In this document: piece after piece, positions 8,606 to 16,917 of the stretch
Layout: every line of letters starts with the position of its first letter
Numbering within the stretch: position 1 is the first letter of the stretch
Source of the DNA: Novosphingobium resinovorum
GTDB taxonomy: Bacteria > Pseudomonadota > Alphaproteobacteria > Sphingomonadales > Sphingomonadaceae
Reading direction: 5' to 3'
DNA: 64,000 nt
Assembly (NCBI RefSeq): GCF_027922145.1
Contig: NZ_BSFC01000044.1
Coordinates: 310,001-374,000 of the forward strand
Notes under the pieces: generated by a model
The model's input: only the letters and a program-made list of their open reading frames with translations
Told to the model about the DNA's origin: nothing
The model's database searches: none
Made by a program: the position numbers and the translations under genes

Positions 8606-9670
8606 ATGTCTCAAGTCCTCGAAAGGCCGCGCCCGGCGCAGCCGCAAGTCACGGTTCCGGCGACGCTGGAACAGGCGCTCGATCCGCAGTGGCTGGCGGG
8701 CGCGCTGTGCGAAATCGCGGCCGGGCGCGCCATCGCGCAGGTCGAAGAGGTGGAGGTGATCCGCACCGTCGCCACCAAAGTGCGCTTCGCGGTGACCTTC
8801 GAAGACGGCGAGCGGCTGGGGTTCTGCCTCAAGGGCCTGCTCGACGTGGACGCGATGACCGCGCGCGGCGGGCCGACCTGCGTGCTCGAATCGGACTTCT
8901 ACAACAAGGTCGCGCCCGTGATCGCCGTGCGCGTGCCCGATTGCGTCGCCACCGTGATCGACCGGGAGGCGCAGCAGGCCGTGACGATCATGCGCGACCT
9001 CATCGCCGATGGCGCGCGGTTCTGCTCGGCGCTCGATCCCTTCACGGCGGACGACGCGCTGGAGAGCTTGCGGCAGTTGTCGTTGCTCCATGCGCGAAGC
9101 GATTTCCTCGATGGCGCCGACTGGATTCGGCCGCGCGCCGCGGAACTGGCGAAGATGAGCTACGTCACGCCCGAGGCCTTGCAAGACCTGCTCGACGGTC
9201 CGCGCGGCGACAACCTATCGCCCCGCGTGCGCAGCGCCGCCAATCTTGCGGCGGCGATCAGGGAACTCGCCGCGCGCGACGGCGGCCGGCCGCAGTTCAT
9301 GATCCATGGCGACGCCCATGCGGGCAACGTCTTCCGTACGCCCGAGGGCATGGGCGTGATCGACTGGCAACTGCTCCAGCGCGGGGGCTGGGCGCTCGAC
9401 GTGGCCTATCACCTGAACGCGGTGCTGCCGACCGAAGTGGCCGAGGTCGAGGAGCGCCGCCTGCTGGGCGAGTACCTCGCGATGATGCGCGGGCACGGGA
9501 TGGACATGCCGTCCGAAGCGGACGCCTGGATGCAGTACCGCGAAGGCGTGACCTACGGCTATTACCTATGGTCGATCACGCGCCGCGTAGATCCGCCGAT
9601 CATCGTCCAGTTCGTCGATCGGCTCGGCAAGGCGGTGATGCGGCACGACAGCTTCGGATTGCTCGCGTAG
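8606..9670 (+). CDS. APH-like phosphotransferase
   Basis: A 354-residue member of the aminoglycoside phosphotransferase/choline kinase fold. The catalytic loop is HGDAHAGN at about residues 234-241 and the metal-binding motif is VIDWQ at 251-255. In catabolic settings such proteins resemble the kinase part of ACAD10/11-type systems, which phosphorylate hydroxyacyl-CoA. That is the likeliest role here, beside a CoA-transferase and a thiolase-like protein, but an antibiotic-resistance role is not supported. The start at 8606 follows a purine-rich GGGAAAAGGC. It is divergent from the CoA-transferase gene. Confidence 0.8.
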   Translation: MSQVLERPRPAQPQVTVPATLEQALDPQWLAGALCEIAAGRAIAQVEEVEVIRTVATKVRFAVTFEDGERLGFCLKGLLDVDAMTARGGPTCVLESDFYNKVAPVIAVRVPDCVATVIDREAQQAVTIMRDLIADGARFCSALDPFTADDALESLRQLSLLHARSDFLDGADWIRPRAAELAKMSYVTPEALQDLLDGPRGDNLSPRVRSAANLAAAIRELAARDGGRPQFMIHGDAHAGNVFRTPEGMGVIDWQLLQRGGWALDVAYHLNAVLPTEVAEVEERRLLGEYLAMMRGHGMDMPSEADAWMQYREGVTYGYYLWSITRRVDPPIIVQFVDRLGKAVMRHDSFGLLA

Positions 9671-9704
9671 GGGCACAGATCGAAGCGTGCACCGAACTTA
9701 CCTT

Positions 9705-9781
9705 CGTCATTGCGAGCGAAGCGAAGCAATCCAGGGCAGTTTCAAGCCGTCCTGGATTGCTTCGCTTCGCTCGCAATGACG
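9705..9781. repeat. REP-like dyad, CGTCATTGCGAG family, copy 3
   Basis: Arms CGTCATTGCGAGCGAAGCG and the complement with GCAATCCAGG inside. It lies between the ends of convergent genes (phosphotransferase and TonB-dependent receptor). Confidence 0.85.
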
Positions 9782-9821
9782 ATCGGGAGTAAGTGTATTT
9801 TGCGGTTTTTTGGAAACCGTG

Positions 9822-9851
9822 AAAAGGGCCACGCCGGTGACGGCGCGGCCC
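9822..9851 (-). terminator. Rho-independent terminator of the TonB-dependent receptor gene
   Basis: On the minus strand an 11-bp GC-rich stem (GGGCCGCGCCG with GTCACC-type loop) is followed by TTTT. One G/T pair interrupts the stem. It lies 52 bp past the receptor stop codon. Confidence 0.75.
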
Positions 9852-9902
9852 AAGGTCCGGCCGCGAAGGACCGTCAGGAACCGGGGTTCCCGTTATGAAA
9901 GG

Positions 9903-12455
9903 TCAGCGCCCGAAGGCGTACTTGAGGCGCACGCCGTACATGCGCGGCGGGCCGTACATGAAGTCGCCGATACCCGAAGAATCGTAGCCGCCGCCCGACG
10001 TGGTGCGATAGTGCTTGTTCGTCACGTTCTGCGCGAAGACGACCACGTCGAAGCCCGAGCCGCCCACGTCGGTGATGCCAGCATTGAGGTTCAGCAGACT
10101 GTAGCCGGGGATCTGCAGGTTTCCATCGACGAACTGCTTGGCGGTATACGTGAAGACCGCCCCGAAGTTCAGCTCACCGACGTTGTCGCCCAGTGGAACC
10201 GAGTAGTCGCCCGAGAGCGTCAGCTTGTGCTTGGGCGAGTAGGTCAGCGGACCTCCGATCCGCCCGCGCGGGATGATCTGCAGGAAGGGGCTGTCCGCCG
10301 AGAGCGTAGGCGTGATGAGCTCCTTGAGCTTGGTGTCGAGATACGTGTAGCCCGCCGAGAGCCGCAGCCCCTGGAACGGGGTCACCCCTGCATCGACTTC
10401 CACGCCCCTGATGACCGACCGGCCTGCATTGATGATCGCCGCGCCACCTGCCAGGCCGCTGTCCGGCTTGGCGATGAGCGCGCCGAACACTTGCTGGTCG
10501 GAGAAGTCGTTCCAGAAACCGGCGATGTTGAAATAGCCGGGCAGGGCGCCGCGGAAGGTCATCTTGGCGCCGACTTCATAGGCGTCCACCTTCTCCGGCT
10601 TCGCGGTTTCGAGGCCGGGATTGGTGAAGTTCACCGTGCCCTGACGATAGCCGCGTGCATACTTGGCATAGATCAGCGTGTCGGGCGTCGGTTTGAAGTC
10701 AAAATCGATGAGCCAGGTGGGCTTGTTGGACTTGTTGACGATGCGCGTGCCGCAGGCCGAGGTGTCGCCGCCGTTGGCAAGCAGGCTCACCGTCGGGTGG
10801 TTGAGGTTGTCGTTGCAGACCCAGCTTACCACACGCGTACCGACGCCGGGGATCGTCGCCATCGTGCGGCGATTGCTTTCCGAGTAGCCGTCGATCTTGT
10901 CGAAGGTCCAGCGTCCGCCGAGCGTCAGGGAGAGCTGGTCCGTGAACCGGTAGGTGGCCTGCCCGAAGACGCCGTGGTTGTTGAAGGCGAGCTTGGTGCG
11001 CGATTCCGAGATGATGTTGCCTGGTACCGTGACGCCCGGAGCGATGGGGATCAGCGGGATGCCGCCCACGCAATCCAGCGTCCCGGGGTCTACGCAGTTG
11101 CCGTAGATGCCGGTGCGCTGCTGGTTCCATCCGATCGGGCGACTGAATTCGAGGTAGCCGCCGACCACGAAGTTGAACTTGCCGTCGGTCGAGCGGCCCT
11201 GGACCTGCAGTTCCTCGGTCGTCGTGGATTCCGAAGCCGCGTCATATCCGGGCTGGGTGCCCAGTTGGATATTGTCGAAGCGCGAACCGACTGCGGGCCC
11301 ACCCGCTGCCGCTGCGGCGCGCGTATAAGCCGTGTCGGGCACGAAGAAGTTGTCGCTGTAGAGCTGGAACTGGCTCTGCTCCCGATACTCGCCGTAGCTG
11401 GCGATGTTCTTGATCGTGATCGTATCGCTGGCCTGCCAGGTCGTCGTGTTGATGACCTGCCAGGTGCGCAGGAACATGCGCGGGTTGGGATTGCCCACCT
11501 CGACGTCGAGCGGTCCGTCGCCGCGTGCGGCCTGACGGTCGATCTGGTCGCAGGAAGCCAGCGACGTGTAGTAGAATGGGGCGCCGTAGGGGCGGCCGGT
11601 CGCCGGATTTATGTCGGTCGGCAGCGGGGGATTGCGGTTGCAGAACTCGTGCCGCGATGCATAGCCGTTGGTGTCCGACCGGCTGTAATGGGCCACCGTG
11701 TAGTTTTCGAGGTTGGGCGTCAGGTCGGCGACGACGCTGACGCGGCCGTAGAAGTAGTTGACGTCGTTGAAGTCCTTCGGGCCTACCCCCGACTGGTTCT
11801 TCATGTAACCGTCGCGCTCGTTGCGGTCGATCGCGACGCGGACCTTGAAGGTGTCGGCCAGCGGTGCGTTGAACATCGCCTGGACGCGCTTCTGATCGTA
11901 GTTGCCGTAGGTCCCCTCGACCGAAGCCTCGAGCAGGTCGGTCGGCTTGGAGGGCACGAGCAGCACGGCGCCGCCGGTGGTGTTGCGGCCCTGAAGGGTG
12001 CCTTGTGGGCCTTTGAGCACCTGCACGTTCTGCAAGTCGGTGAAGGCGCCCGCGCCCACCGTGTTGCCGCCCGCCGTGCCGCCCTGCGCGCGCACGCCCA
12101 CGACGTCGGCGAAATACACGCCGACGGTCGGCGCGGTCGAGGCGTCCTGGTTGAAGCCGCGAATGGAGAAGGTCGATTTCTCAGGCCCGTAGCGGGTGTT
12201 GACCGAGAGCGAAGGCGTGAAGACCGCAAGGTCGGAGGCGACCGCGATGTTGCGCTTCTGGATCTGGTCGCCGCTGAACACGGTGATCGAGATCGGCACG
12301 TCCTGCAGGCGTTCTTCGGTGCGGCGGGCGGTGACGATGATCTCGTCCGGGTTGATGCCCTGCGCCATTACCGGCGTCGCCGTCAGCCCTGCGAAAGCGA
12401 CCGCCGGGATCGCGACGCTGCTGGTGAGCCGGCTCCTGAAATTCCTTGCACTCAT
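9903..12455 (-). CDS. TonB-dependent outer-membrane receptor
   Basis: An 850-residue outer-membrane transporter. A signal peptide ends near residue 31 (TPVMAQG) and is followed by a TonB box, DEIIVTA. The plug domain includes NVQVLKGPQGTLQGRNTTGG. The C-terminal beta-barrel ends MYGVRLKYAFGR, with a penultimate aromatic strand as expected for BAM-dependent assembly. Sphingomonads use this iron-complex-like receptor group to import large hydrophobic or sugar substrates, and its place in the catabolic island suggests it takes up the island's substrate. The start has GGAGGAGAGGAGAG upstream. A TonB protein is encoded nearby at 13632. Confidence 0.95.
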   Translation of the reverse strand: MSARNFRSRLTSSVAIPAVAFAGLTATPVMAQGINPDEIIVTARRTEERLQDVPISITVFSGDQIQKRNIAVASDLAVFTPSLSVNTRYGPEKSTFSIRGFNQDASTAPTVGVYFADVVGVRAQGGTAGGNTVGAGAFTDLQNVQVLKGPQGTLQGRNTTGGAVLLVPSKPTDLLEASVEGTYGNYDQKRVQAMFNAPLADTFKVRVAIDRNERDGYMKNQSGVGPKDFNDVNYFYGRVSVVADLTPNLENYTVAHYSRSDTNGYASRHEFCNRNPPLPTDINPATGRPYGAPFYYTSLASCDQIDRQAARGDGPLDVEVGNPNPRMFLRTWQVINTTTWQASDTITIKNIASYGEYREQSQFQLYSDNFFVPDTAYTRAAAAAGGPAVGSRFDNIQLGTQPGYDAASESTTTEELQVQGRSTDGKFNFVVGGYLEFSRPIGWNQQRTGIYGNCVDPGTLDCVGGIPLIPIAPGVTVPGNIISESRTKLAFNNHGVFGQATYRFTDQLSLTLGGRWTFDKIDGYSESNRRTMATIPGVGTRVVSWVCNDNLNHPTVSLLANGGDTSACGTRIVNKSNKPTWLIDFDFKPTPDTLIYAKYARGYRQGTVNFTNPGLETAKPEKVDAYEVGAKMTFRGALPGYFNIAGFWNDFSDQQVFGALIAKPDSGLAGGAAIINAGRSVIRGVEVDAGVTPFQGLRLSAGYTYLDTKLKELITPTLSADSPFLQIIPRGRIGGPLTYSPKHKLTLSGDYSVPLGDNVGELNFGAVFTYTAKQFVDGNLQIPGYSLLNLNAGITDVGGSGFDVVVFAQNVTNKHYRTTSGGGYDSSGIGDFMYGPPRMYGVRLKYAFGR

Positions 12456-12793
12456 GGTCTCTCCTCTCCTCCGGAAACATTGTTCTCGTTATCGGCAGAC
12501 GGTTCTGCGGGACGGCCGGCTCTTGCCGGTCCGCGCGGGAGATTTTCGGTTAATCGAAGTCGGGGAAGCGCGCAGACCCGGCATTGCCGACCTGCGGTTG
12601 ACGCCCCCCAAGCGCCTGTGTTCTCTCCCTGGTGCCGATGCCCGGCAGACCTTTTTGCCTGAGGGAAACACTACGAATCCCTCGCCTGTTTGCAAGGATA
12701 ACTGCGAGGCATTCAGTTCACAATTGGGAACGTGATATCGAAAATGCGAATTTATCCGACATCGTTGCGAGATTGTAACACCTGTTCAGCCAA
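12456..12793. other. 338-bp gap upstream of the receptor gene
   Basis: No credible gene is present. On the minus strand, 12736-12750 reads TTCGCATTTTCGATA, matching the shared promoter element at 11 of 15 positions. It lies 281 bp upstream of the receptor start, so a long leader would follow. The leader holds short GC-rich dyads but no riboswitch class that I recognise. Confidence 0.4.
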
Positions 12794-13513
12794 TCATGCC
12801 GTGAGGGTCACATTCAGGAGAGCAAGAGTGCCGCTCCAGGCAATTCGATGTGCCGCCGCATCATAGGCTATCCCCTCGGCGATACCGTCGTGATCCGGGT
12901 CCGTGAAGGCGTGCCGGGCCTGCGCGAACTCGGTTGCGGAGTAGTTCGCGCCAGCGTGATCGAGTTCGGCGCGCAGGGCCTCGAAGTCGGCGCGCGGGAC
13001 ATAGGGGTCGAGTCCTCCTGTCCAGACGGCGATGCGTGCGGTAACGATCCCGGGTTCGGCCGGGGCATGGGTGAGCAGCAGTCCGTGGAAACTCGATACT
13101 GCCCGTACGGGTGCGCCGCTGCGGGCGAGTTCGAGGACGCACTTGCCGCCGAAGCAGTAGCCTATCGCCGCGACGCGCTCCGGATCGACACCGGGCAGGG
13201 TGCGAGTCGTTTCGAACCAGGTGACCACGCGGTCGCGAAGCACTTCGGGGCAGGCCATGAGTTCGGCAAAATATCGACCCGCAGACTGCGGCGTGGAGAT
13301 GTCCGCACCGCGCCCGTACATGCTGGCGGCGACGGCGAGGTAGCCATGATCGGCCAGCGCGGCGAACGCCATTTCGAACGCAGGGCCGGAGCCGGTGGCG
13401 CCGGGGATCATCAGCACTGCGGGATGAGGCCCTTCACCGCATGGCCGGGCGACGAAGCCATCAAGAGCGACACCATCATGGTCGCAGGCGATCGGCTCAA
13501 ATCTGTCGTCCAT
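12794..13513 (-). CDS. Dienelactone hydrolase family alpha/beta hydrolase
   Basis: A 239-residue alpha/beta hydrolase. The nucleophile elbow is GYCFGG with Cys at about residue 120, and the other triad members are likely Asp169 (WTGGLDPY) and His201 (ARHAFTD). Cys as nucleophile is typical of dienelactone hydrolases that open lactone rings in aromatic catabolism. The start at 13513 follows AAAGGC. A copy of the shared promoter element is 20 bp upstream. Whether it acts on a lactone of the island substrate cannot be told from sequence. Confidence 0.85.
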   Translation of the reverse strand: MDDRFEPIACDHDGVALDGFVARPCGEGPHPAVLMIPGATGSGPAFEMAFAALADHGYLAVAASMYGRGADISTPQSAGRYFAELMACPEVLRDRVVTWFETTRTLPGVDPERVAAIGYCFGGKCVLELARSGAPVRAVSSFHGLLLTHAPAEPGIVTARIAVWTGGLDPYVPRADFEALRAELDHAGANYSATEFAQARHAFTDPDHDGIAEGIAYDAAAHRIAWSGTLALLNVTLTA

Positions 13514-13532
13514 GCCTTTGTGCCCTCTCTGT

Positions 13533-13547
13533 AGTCTAAACTGCGAA
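13533..13547 (-). promoter_or_regulatory. Shared promoter element, copy C (dienelactone hydrolase)
   Basis: On the minus strand the site is TTCGCAGTTTAGACT, 20 bp upstream of the hydrolase start. It differs from copy A at two positions. It is placed like the other copies, with the TAGACT end toward the gene. Confidence 0.5.
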
Positions 13548-13631
13548 CGTTAAGTCTCCAGATGGAATGATCCGGGCTCTCAGCGTTGTCAAAGGTTGCA
13601 CCGTCTTGCACGCCCGTGCGATCAGCGGGGC

Positions 13632-14357
13632 ATGATGCGGACCGGATACAGGCAGGAGCGCAAGCCGCGCTGGAAGGTAGCGGCGGTGGTCCTGCTGATC
13701 CATGTCGTGGTCATCACCGGGCTGGTGCGGGCATTCACTCCGGACCTTGCAACGACGGTCGCGCGGTCGGTGACTCGGGCTTTCACGATCTCGGCGGAGC
13801 CACCGAGGCCCGAGGCCAGTCCGTCCCCCGCACCCGGCCGCACGCAGCAGATAGAGGGTGCGGCTGCTCCGGCCGGTCGCAAGGCCGACCCGAGGCCGGT
13901 CGCAGCCCCCCGCGCGTCGGTCGTGATCCGCCCGACGCAGGCGCCTCCCGTCGCAGGAAAAGGTGCTGAGGATGCGGCTGGAGCCGCCGTGGCAGGCGAA
14001 GGTACGGGGGCTGCGGGTATCGGTTCGGGTACTGGAGCCGGCTTGGGCGGGGAGGGCGCCGGTGGAGGCGGTGGCGGCTTTCCCACGGTGAAGATCGCCG
14101 GTGATATCAATTCGGCAAAGGACTATGCGCGCAGGGGCCGTGACTTGCGCGTGGGAGCTTCGGTCACCATCGACCTTCGGGTCGGCACCGATGGCCGGGT
14201 GGTCGCTTGCCGGGTCGTGCAGTCGAGCCCGGACCCGGAAGCCGACCGCGTGACTTGCGATCTGGCGACGCGCCGTTTCCGCTTCCGTCCGGCCAGGGAT
14301 ACTACTGGAAAAACAGTAGAAGCGACCTATCGTTGGCGACAGCGCTGGTTTTATTGA
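13632..14357 (+). CDS. TonB family energy-transducing protein
   Basis: A protein of about 241 residues with one N-terminal membrane segment (AAVVLLIHVVVITGLV). A long Pro/Ala/Gly-rich periplasmic linker follows, with a Gly run at the join. The C-terminal TonB-like domain reads SVTIDLRVGTDGRVVACRVV and ends TVEATYRWRQRWFY. Linker length and domain order match TonB, which couples the proton motive force to outer-membrane receptors such as the one encoded at 9903-12455. Two adjacent ATGs (13632, 13635) follow AGCGGGG; an upstream extension to 13596 adds an unconvincing N-terminus. Confidence 0.75.
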   Translation: MMRTGYRQERKPRWKVAAVVLLIHVVVITGLVRAFTPDLATTVARSVTRAFTISAEPPRPEASPSPAPGRTQQIEGAAAPAGRKADPRPVAAPRASVVIRPTQAPPVAGKGAEDAAGAAVAGEGTGAAGIGSGTGAGLGGEGAGGGGGGFPTVKIAGDINSAKDYARRGRDLRVGASVTIDLRVGTDGRVVACRVVQSSPDPEADRVTCDLATRRFRFRPARDTTGKTVEATYRWRQRWFY

Positions 14358-14448
14358 CGCATTACACAGCCTGTAACGTTGCATTGCAGCAATCGGTGGC
14401 TATGACCATCACACCGGTATCCGTCAGTTGACGAGCGAAGCTTCCTCT

Positions 14449-15495
14449 ATGTCGATCCTTGTTCCTGTAATTCTCTGCGGCGGTAGCGGCACGCGGTTGT
14501 GGCCGCGCAGCCGGGCCGTGATGCCCAAGCCGTTCCTGCCGCTGGTCGGCGACAGTACCCTGTTCGAAGCGGCGCTGGCGCGGTGCCCCGGTTCCGAGGG
14601 TTTTGCGGCCCCGGTCGTGGTGACCGGTCACAAGCACCTGGCCCATGTCGAAGCGCAGCTCGGCGCGGTCGAGGGCGCGCAGGTCATCGTCGAACCCTCG
14701 GCGCGCAACACCGCCGCCGCCATTGCGCTCGCCGCCTGTCGCCTGCCCGAGGACGCGGTGATGCTGGTCTGCCCGAGCGATCACCACATCGGCAATACCG
14801 AGGCTTTCGCGGTCGCCGCAGCCGCTGCGGCGGGGTTGGCGCAGCAGGGCTGGCTGGTGTCCTTCGGCATCGAGGCGACGGCGCCCGAAACCGGCTTCGG
14901 CTACCTCAAGCGCGGCGAGGCAATTCCCGAGCACGGCGGTTTCCGCACCGCGCAGTTCGTCGAGAAGCCGGATCTGGAGCGCGCCAAGGCGTTCCTTGCC
15001 GAAGGGATCTACGCCTGGAACGGCGGCATCTTCGCGTTCCGGGTGAAGGACTTCCTCGCCGAACTGACCGCGCACCGCCCGGACGTTGCCACCAGCGTCG
15101 CTGATGCGGTGGCGAAGGGCGCCGAGGACGGCCAGCGCTTCCATCCCGATGCGGCGACCTTTGCCGAAGTGCCCAGCGTCTCGGTCGATTACGCGGTGAT
15201 GGAGAACACCACCCGCGCGGCGATGGTGCCTGCCGACATGGACTGGTCCGACATCGGCAACTGGCAGGCGCTGCACGAGGCGCTGGAAAGCGATGAGCAC
15301 GGCAATTCGGTACGCGGTTCGGGCACGGTCGAGATGGTCGATTGCCGGGGTGTGCTGGTCGACAGCGACGGTCCGCGCGTCTCTGTGATCGGGCTGGAGG
15401 ACGTGATCGTCGTCGTCGATGGCGATGACATCATGATCACTACGGTTGCCGGCGTGCAGAAGGTGGGCAATCTTTCCGGCGCCAGGAATCAGTGA
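14449..15495 (+). CDS. manC: Mannose-1-phosphate guanylyltransferase
   Basis: A 348-residue nucleotidyltransferase that makes GDP-mannose from mannose-1-phosphate and GTP for polysaccharide synthesis. The signature LCGGSGTRLWPRSR is at residues about 9-22. FVEKPD and the metal-site region VDYAVMENT follow. Only the transferase domain is present, without the C-terminal isomerase domain of bifunctional ManC/AlgA proteins; the isomerase is the separate next gene. ATG 14449 is preferred to an in-frame TTG at 14428 because the protein then begins directly at the first beta strand. Confidence 0.92.
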   Translation: MSILVPVILCGGSGTRLWPRSRAVMPKPFLPLVGDSTLFEAALARCPGSEGFAAPVVVTGHKHLAHVEAQLGAVEGAQVIVEPSARNTAAAIALAACRLPEDAVMLVCPSDHHIGNTEAFAVAAAAAAGLAQQGWLVSFGIEATAPETGFGYLKRGEAIPEHGGFRTAQFVEKPDLERAKAFLAEGIYAWNGGIFAFRVKDFLAELTAHRPDVATSVADAVAKGAEDGQRFHPDAATFAEVPSVSVDYAVMENTTRAAMVPADMDWSDIGNWQALHEALESDEHGNSVRGSGTVEMVDCRGVLVDSDGPRVSVIGLEDVIVVVDGDDIMITTVAGVQKVGNLSGARNQ

Positions 15496-15505
15496 GTATT
15501 CGCCG

Positions 15506-16342
15506 ATGACCGACGCCCGCGCTTCCTCCTCGCTGCCGATCCGACAGGTCGAGAAGCCCTGGGGCCTGGACGTCCTGCCTGCGCCGTTCGAGGCGCCCGA
15601 GGGCCAGCGCATCGGCGAAATCTGGTTCGAGCCGCCCGCCGCTCTGCCCGAGCTTCTGGTCAAGTACATCTTCGCCGGCGAGGCGCTGTCGGTGCAGGTC
15701 CACCCTTCCGACGCGCAGACGCTGGCCAAGGGCATCGGGCGGCAGGGCAAGGAGGAATGCTGGCTGATCGTCGCTGCCGAGCCGGGCGGCAAGCTGGGCA
15801 TCGGCTTCGACCGGGAGATCGGCGAGGATGCGATGCGCGCCGCCGCGCTTGACGGGTCGATCGAACACCTGATGACCTGGCACGAGGTCGTGCCGGGCGA
15901 CTTCTTCTACATCCCGGCCAATACCGTCCATGCCATCGGCGCGGGCGTCAGCTTGATCGAGGTGCAGCAGAACAGCGACATTACCTATCGCCTCTACGAT
16001 TACGGCCGCCCGCGCGAGCTGCATCTGGAGGACGGGATGGCGGTATCGCACGGCGAGCCGTACTCGCGTGAGCAATGGTTCAAGCACGTGCCGCTGGACG
16101 GTTCGCAGGTGTTGGTCGATGGCCCGCTCTTCGTGCTGGACCAGATCGCGGGCGTGCCGTCGCAGGAGATCGCAATGCGCTATCCCGATGCACTGCTGGT
16201 GATCCCGCGCGAGGGCGCGGTCGAAGTCGCGGGCGAGTCCATCGCGCCCGGCAGCTGTGCGCTGGCGATGAGCCTCGCCGACGTGCGATTTGCGGAAAAC
16301 GGCGTTTGCCTGCTGACGAGGCCCTGTAAAATCGCGTCCTGA
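15506..16342 (+). CDS. manA: Mannose-6-phosphate isomerase, class I
   Basis: A 278-residue cupin-fold zinc enzyme interconverting fructose-6-phosphate and mannose-6-phosphate. Zinc ligands are expected in LSVQVHPSD, GKEECW and PANTVHAIG. It is shorter than the 390-residue E. coli ManA, as is usual for the short bacterial form. It begins ten bases after the manC stop, so the two work as one unit feeding GDP-mannose synthesis. Confidence 0.88.
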   Translation: MTDARASSSLPIRQVEKPWGLDVLPAPFEAPEGQRIGEIWFEPPAALPELLVKYIFAGEALSVQVHPSDAQTLAKGIGRQGKEECWLIVAAEPGGKLGIGFDREIGEDAMRAAALDGSIEHLMTWHEVVPGDFFYIPANTVHAIGAGVSLIEVQQNSDITYRLYDYGRPRELHLEDGMAVSHGEPYSREQWFKHVPLDGSQVLVDGPLFVLDQIAGVPSQEIAMRYPDALLVIPREGAVEVAGESIAPGSCALAMSLADVRFAENGVCLLTRPCKIAS

Positions 16343-16348
16343 CGGTGC

Positions 16349-16801
16349 ATGAAGGGGGACATGATCGTCCAGACCATCCAGTTGGCACTGACGCCGGTTT
16401 TCGTGCTCGTGGCCATCGGCAATATCCTCAACATCCTCTCGACGCGGCTCGGGCGCGTGGTCGATCGCGCGCGCATCCTGCAGGAGCGGCACGGCACCAC
16501 GCAGGGCATGGAGCACGACATCGTCGTCAGCGAACTGCGGCTGGTGAACCGGCGCATGACGCTGATCACCCAGGCGGTGCGCTTCATGGTGCTCTCGGCG
16601 CTGGCGATCGGCGTGACGGTGGCGGTGCTGTTCCTGTCCGGCCTTGGCGGGATGGACTGGCATGCGGCGGCGGCGGTGACCTTCCTTGCGGCGATCGTGC
16701 TGCTGCTCGTCGCGCTCGTGCTGTTCCTGCGCGAGACGCAAGTGGCGGCCGACGCGCTGCGCATTCCCAGCGACTATCTGGAACTTCATCGCCACATCTG
16801 A
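16349..16801 (+). CDS. DUF2721 membrane protein
   Basis: A 150-residue protein with three predicted membrane segments: residues about 8-27, 74-98 and 105-128. A soluble charged region lies between the first two. It resembles DUF2721 proteins of unknown function. It starts six bases after manA and is probably cotranscribed with it. Confidence 0.7.
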   Translation: MKGDMIVQTIQLALTPVFVLVAIGNILNILSTRLGRVVDRARILQERHGTTQGMEHDIVVSELRLVNRRMTLITQAVRFMVLSALAIGVTVAVLFLSGLGGMDWHAAAAVTFLAAIVLLLVALVLFLRETQVAADALRIPSDYLELHRHI

Positions 16802-16812
16802 GAATCCGCTAA

Positions 16813-16835
16813 GAAAATGCCCTCTTGGGCATTTT
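16813..16835. terminator. Bidirectional terminator after the manC-manA-DUF2721 unit
   Basis: GAAAATGCCC and GGGCATTTTC form a perfect stem with a TCT-type loop. There are T residues on the outgoing side of each strand. Confidence 0.7.
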
Positions 16836-16917
16836 CCAAACAGACTCTGAAACGCTATCGCCGCCGCGATTGGAGTTCACGCGCTTTGCCCTAGTCTCTC
16901 CGGCGGGAGAGACAATC

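Noticed and set aside
8606..9670. Aminoglycoside resistance gene
   Set aside because: The APH-like fold is common to many kinases; the catabolic context and absence of mobile elements argue against resistance.
9810..12662. 950-residue plus-strand ORF opposite the TonB-dependent receptor
   Set aside because: The receptor has a signal peptide, TonB box and barrel end on the minus strand; the opposite frame has no recognisable domain.
12456..12793. Riboswitch upstream of the TonB-dependent receptor
   Set aside because: No cobalamin, TPP or other class pattern could be recognised; only short GC-rich dyads.
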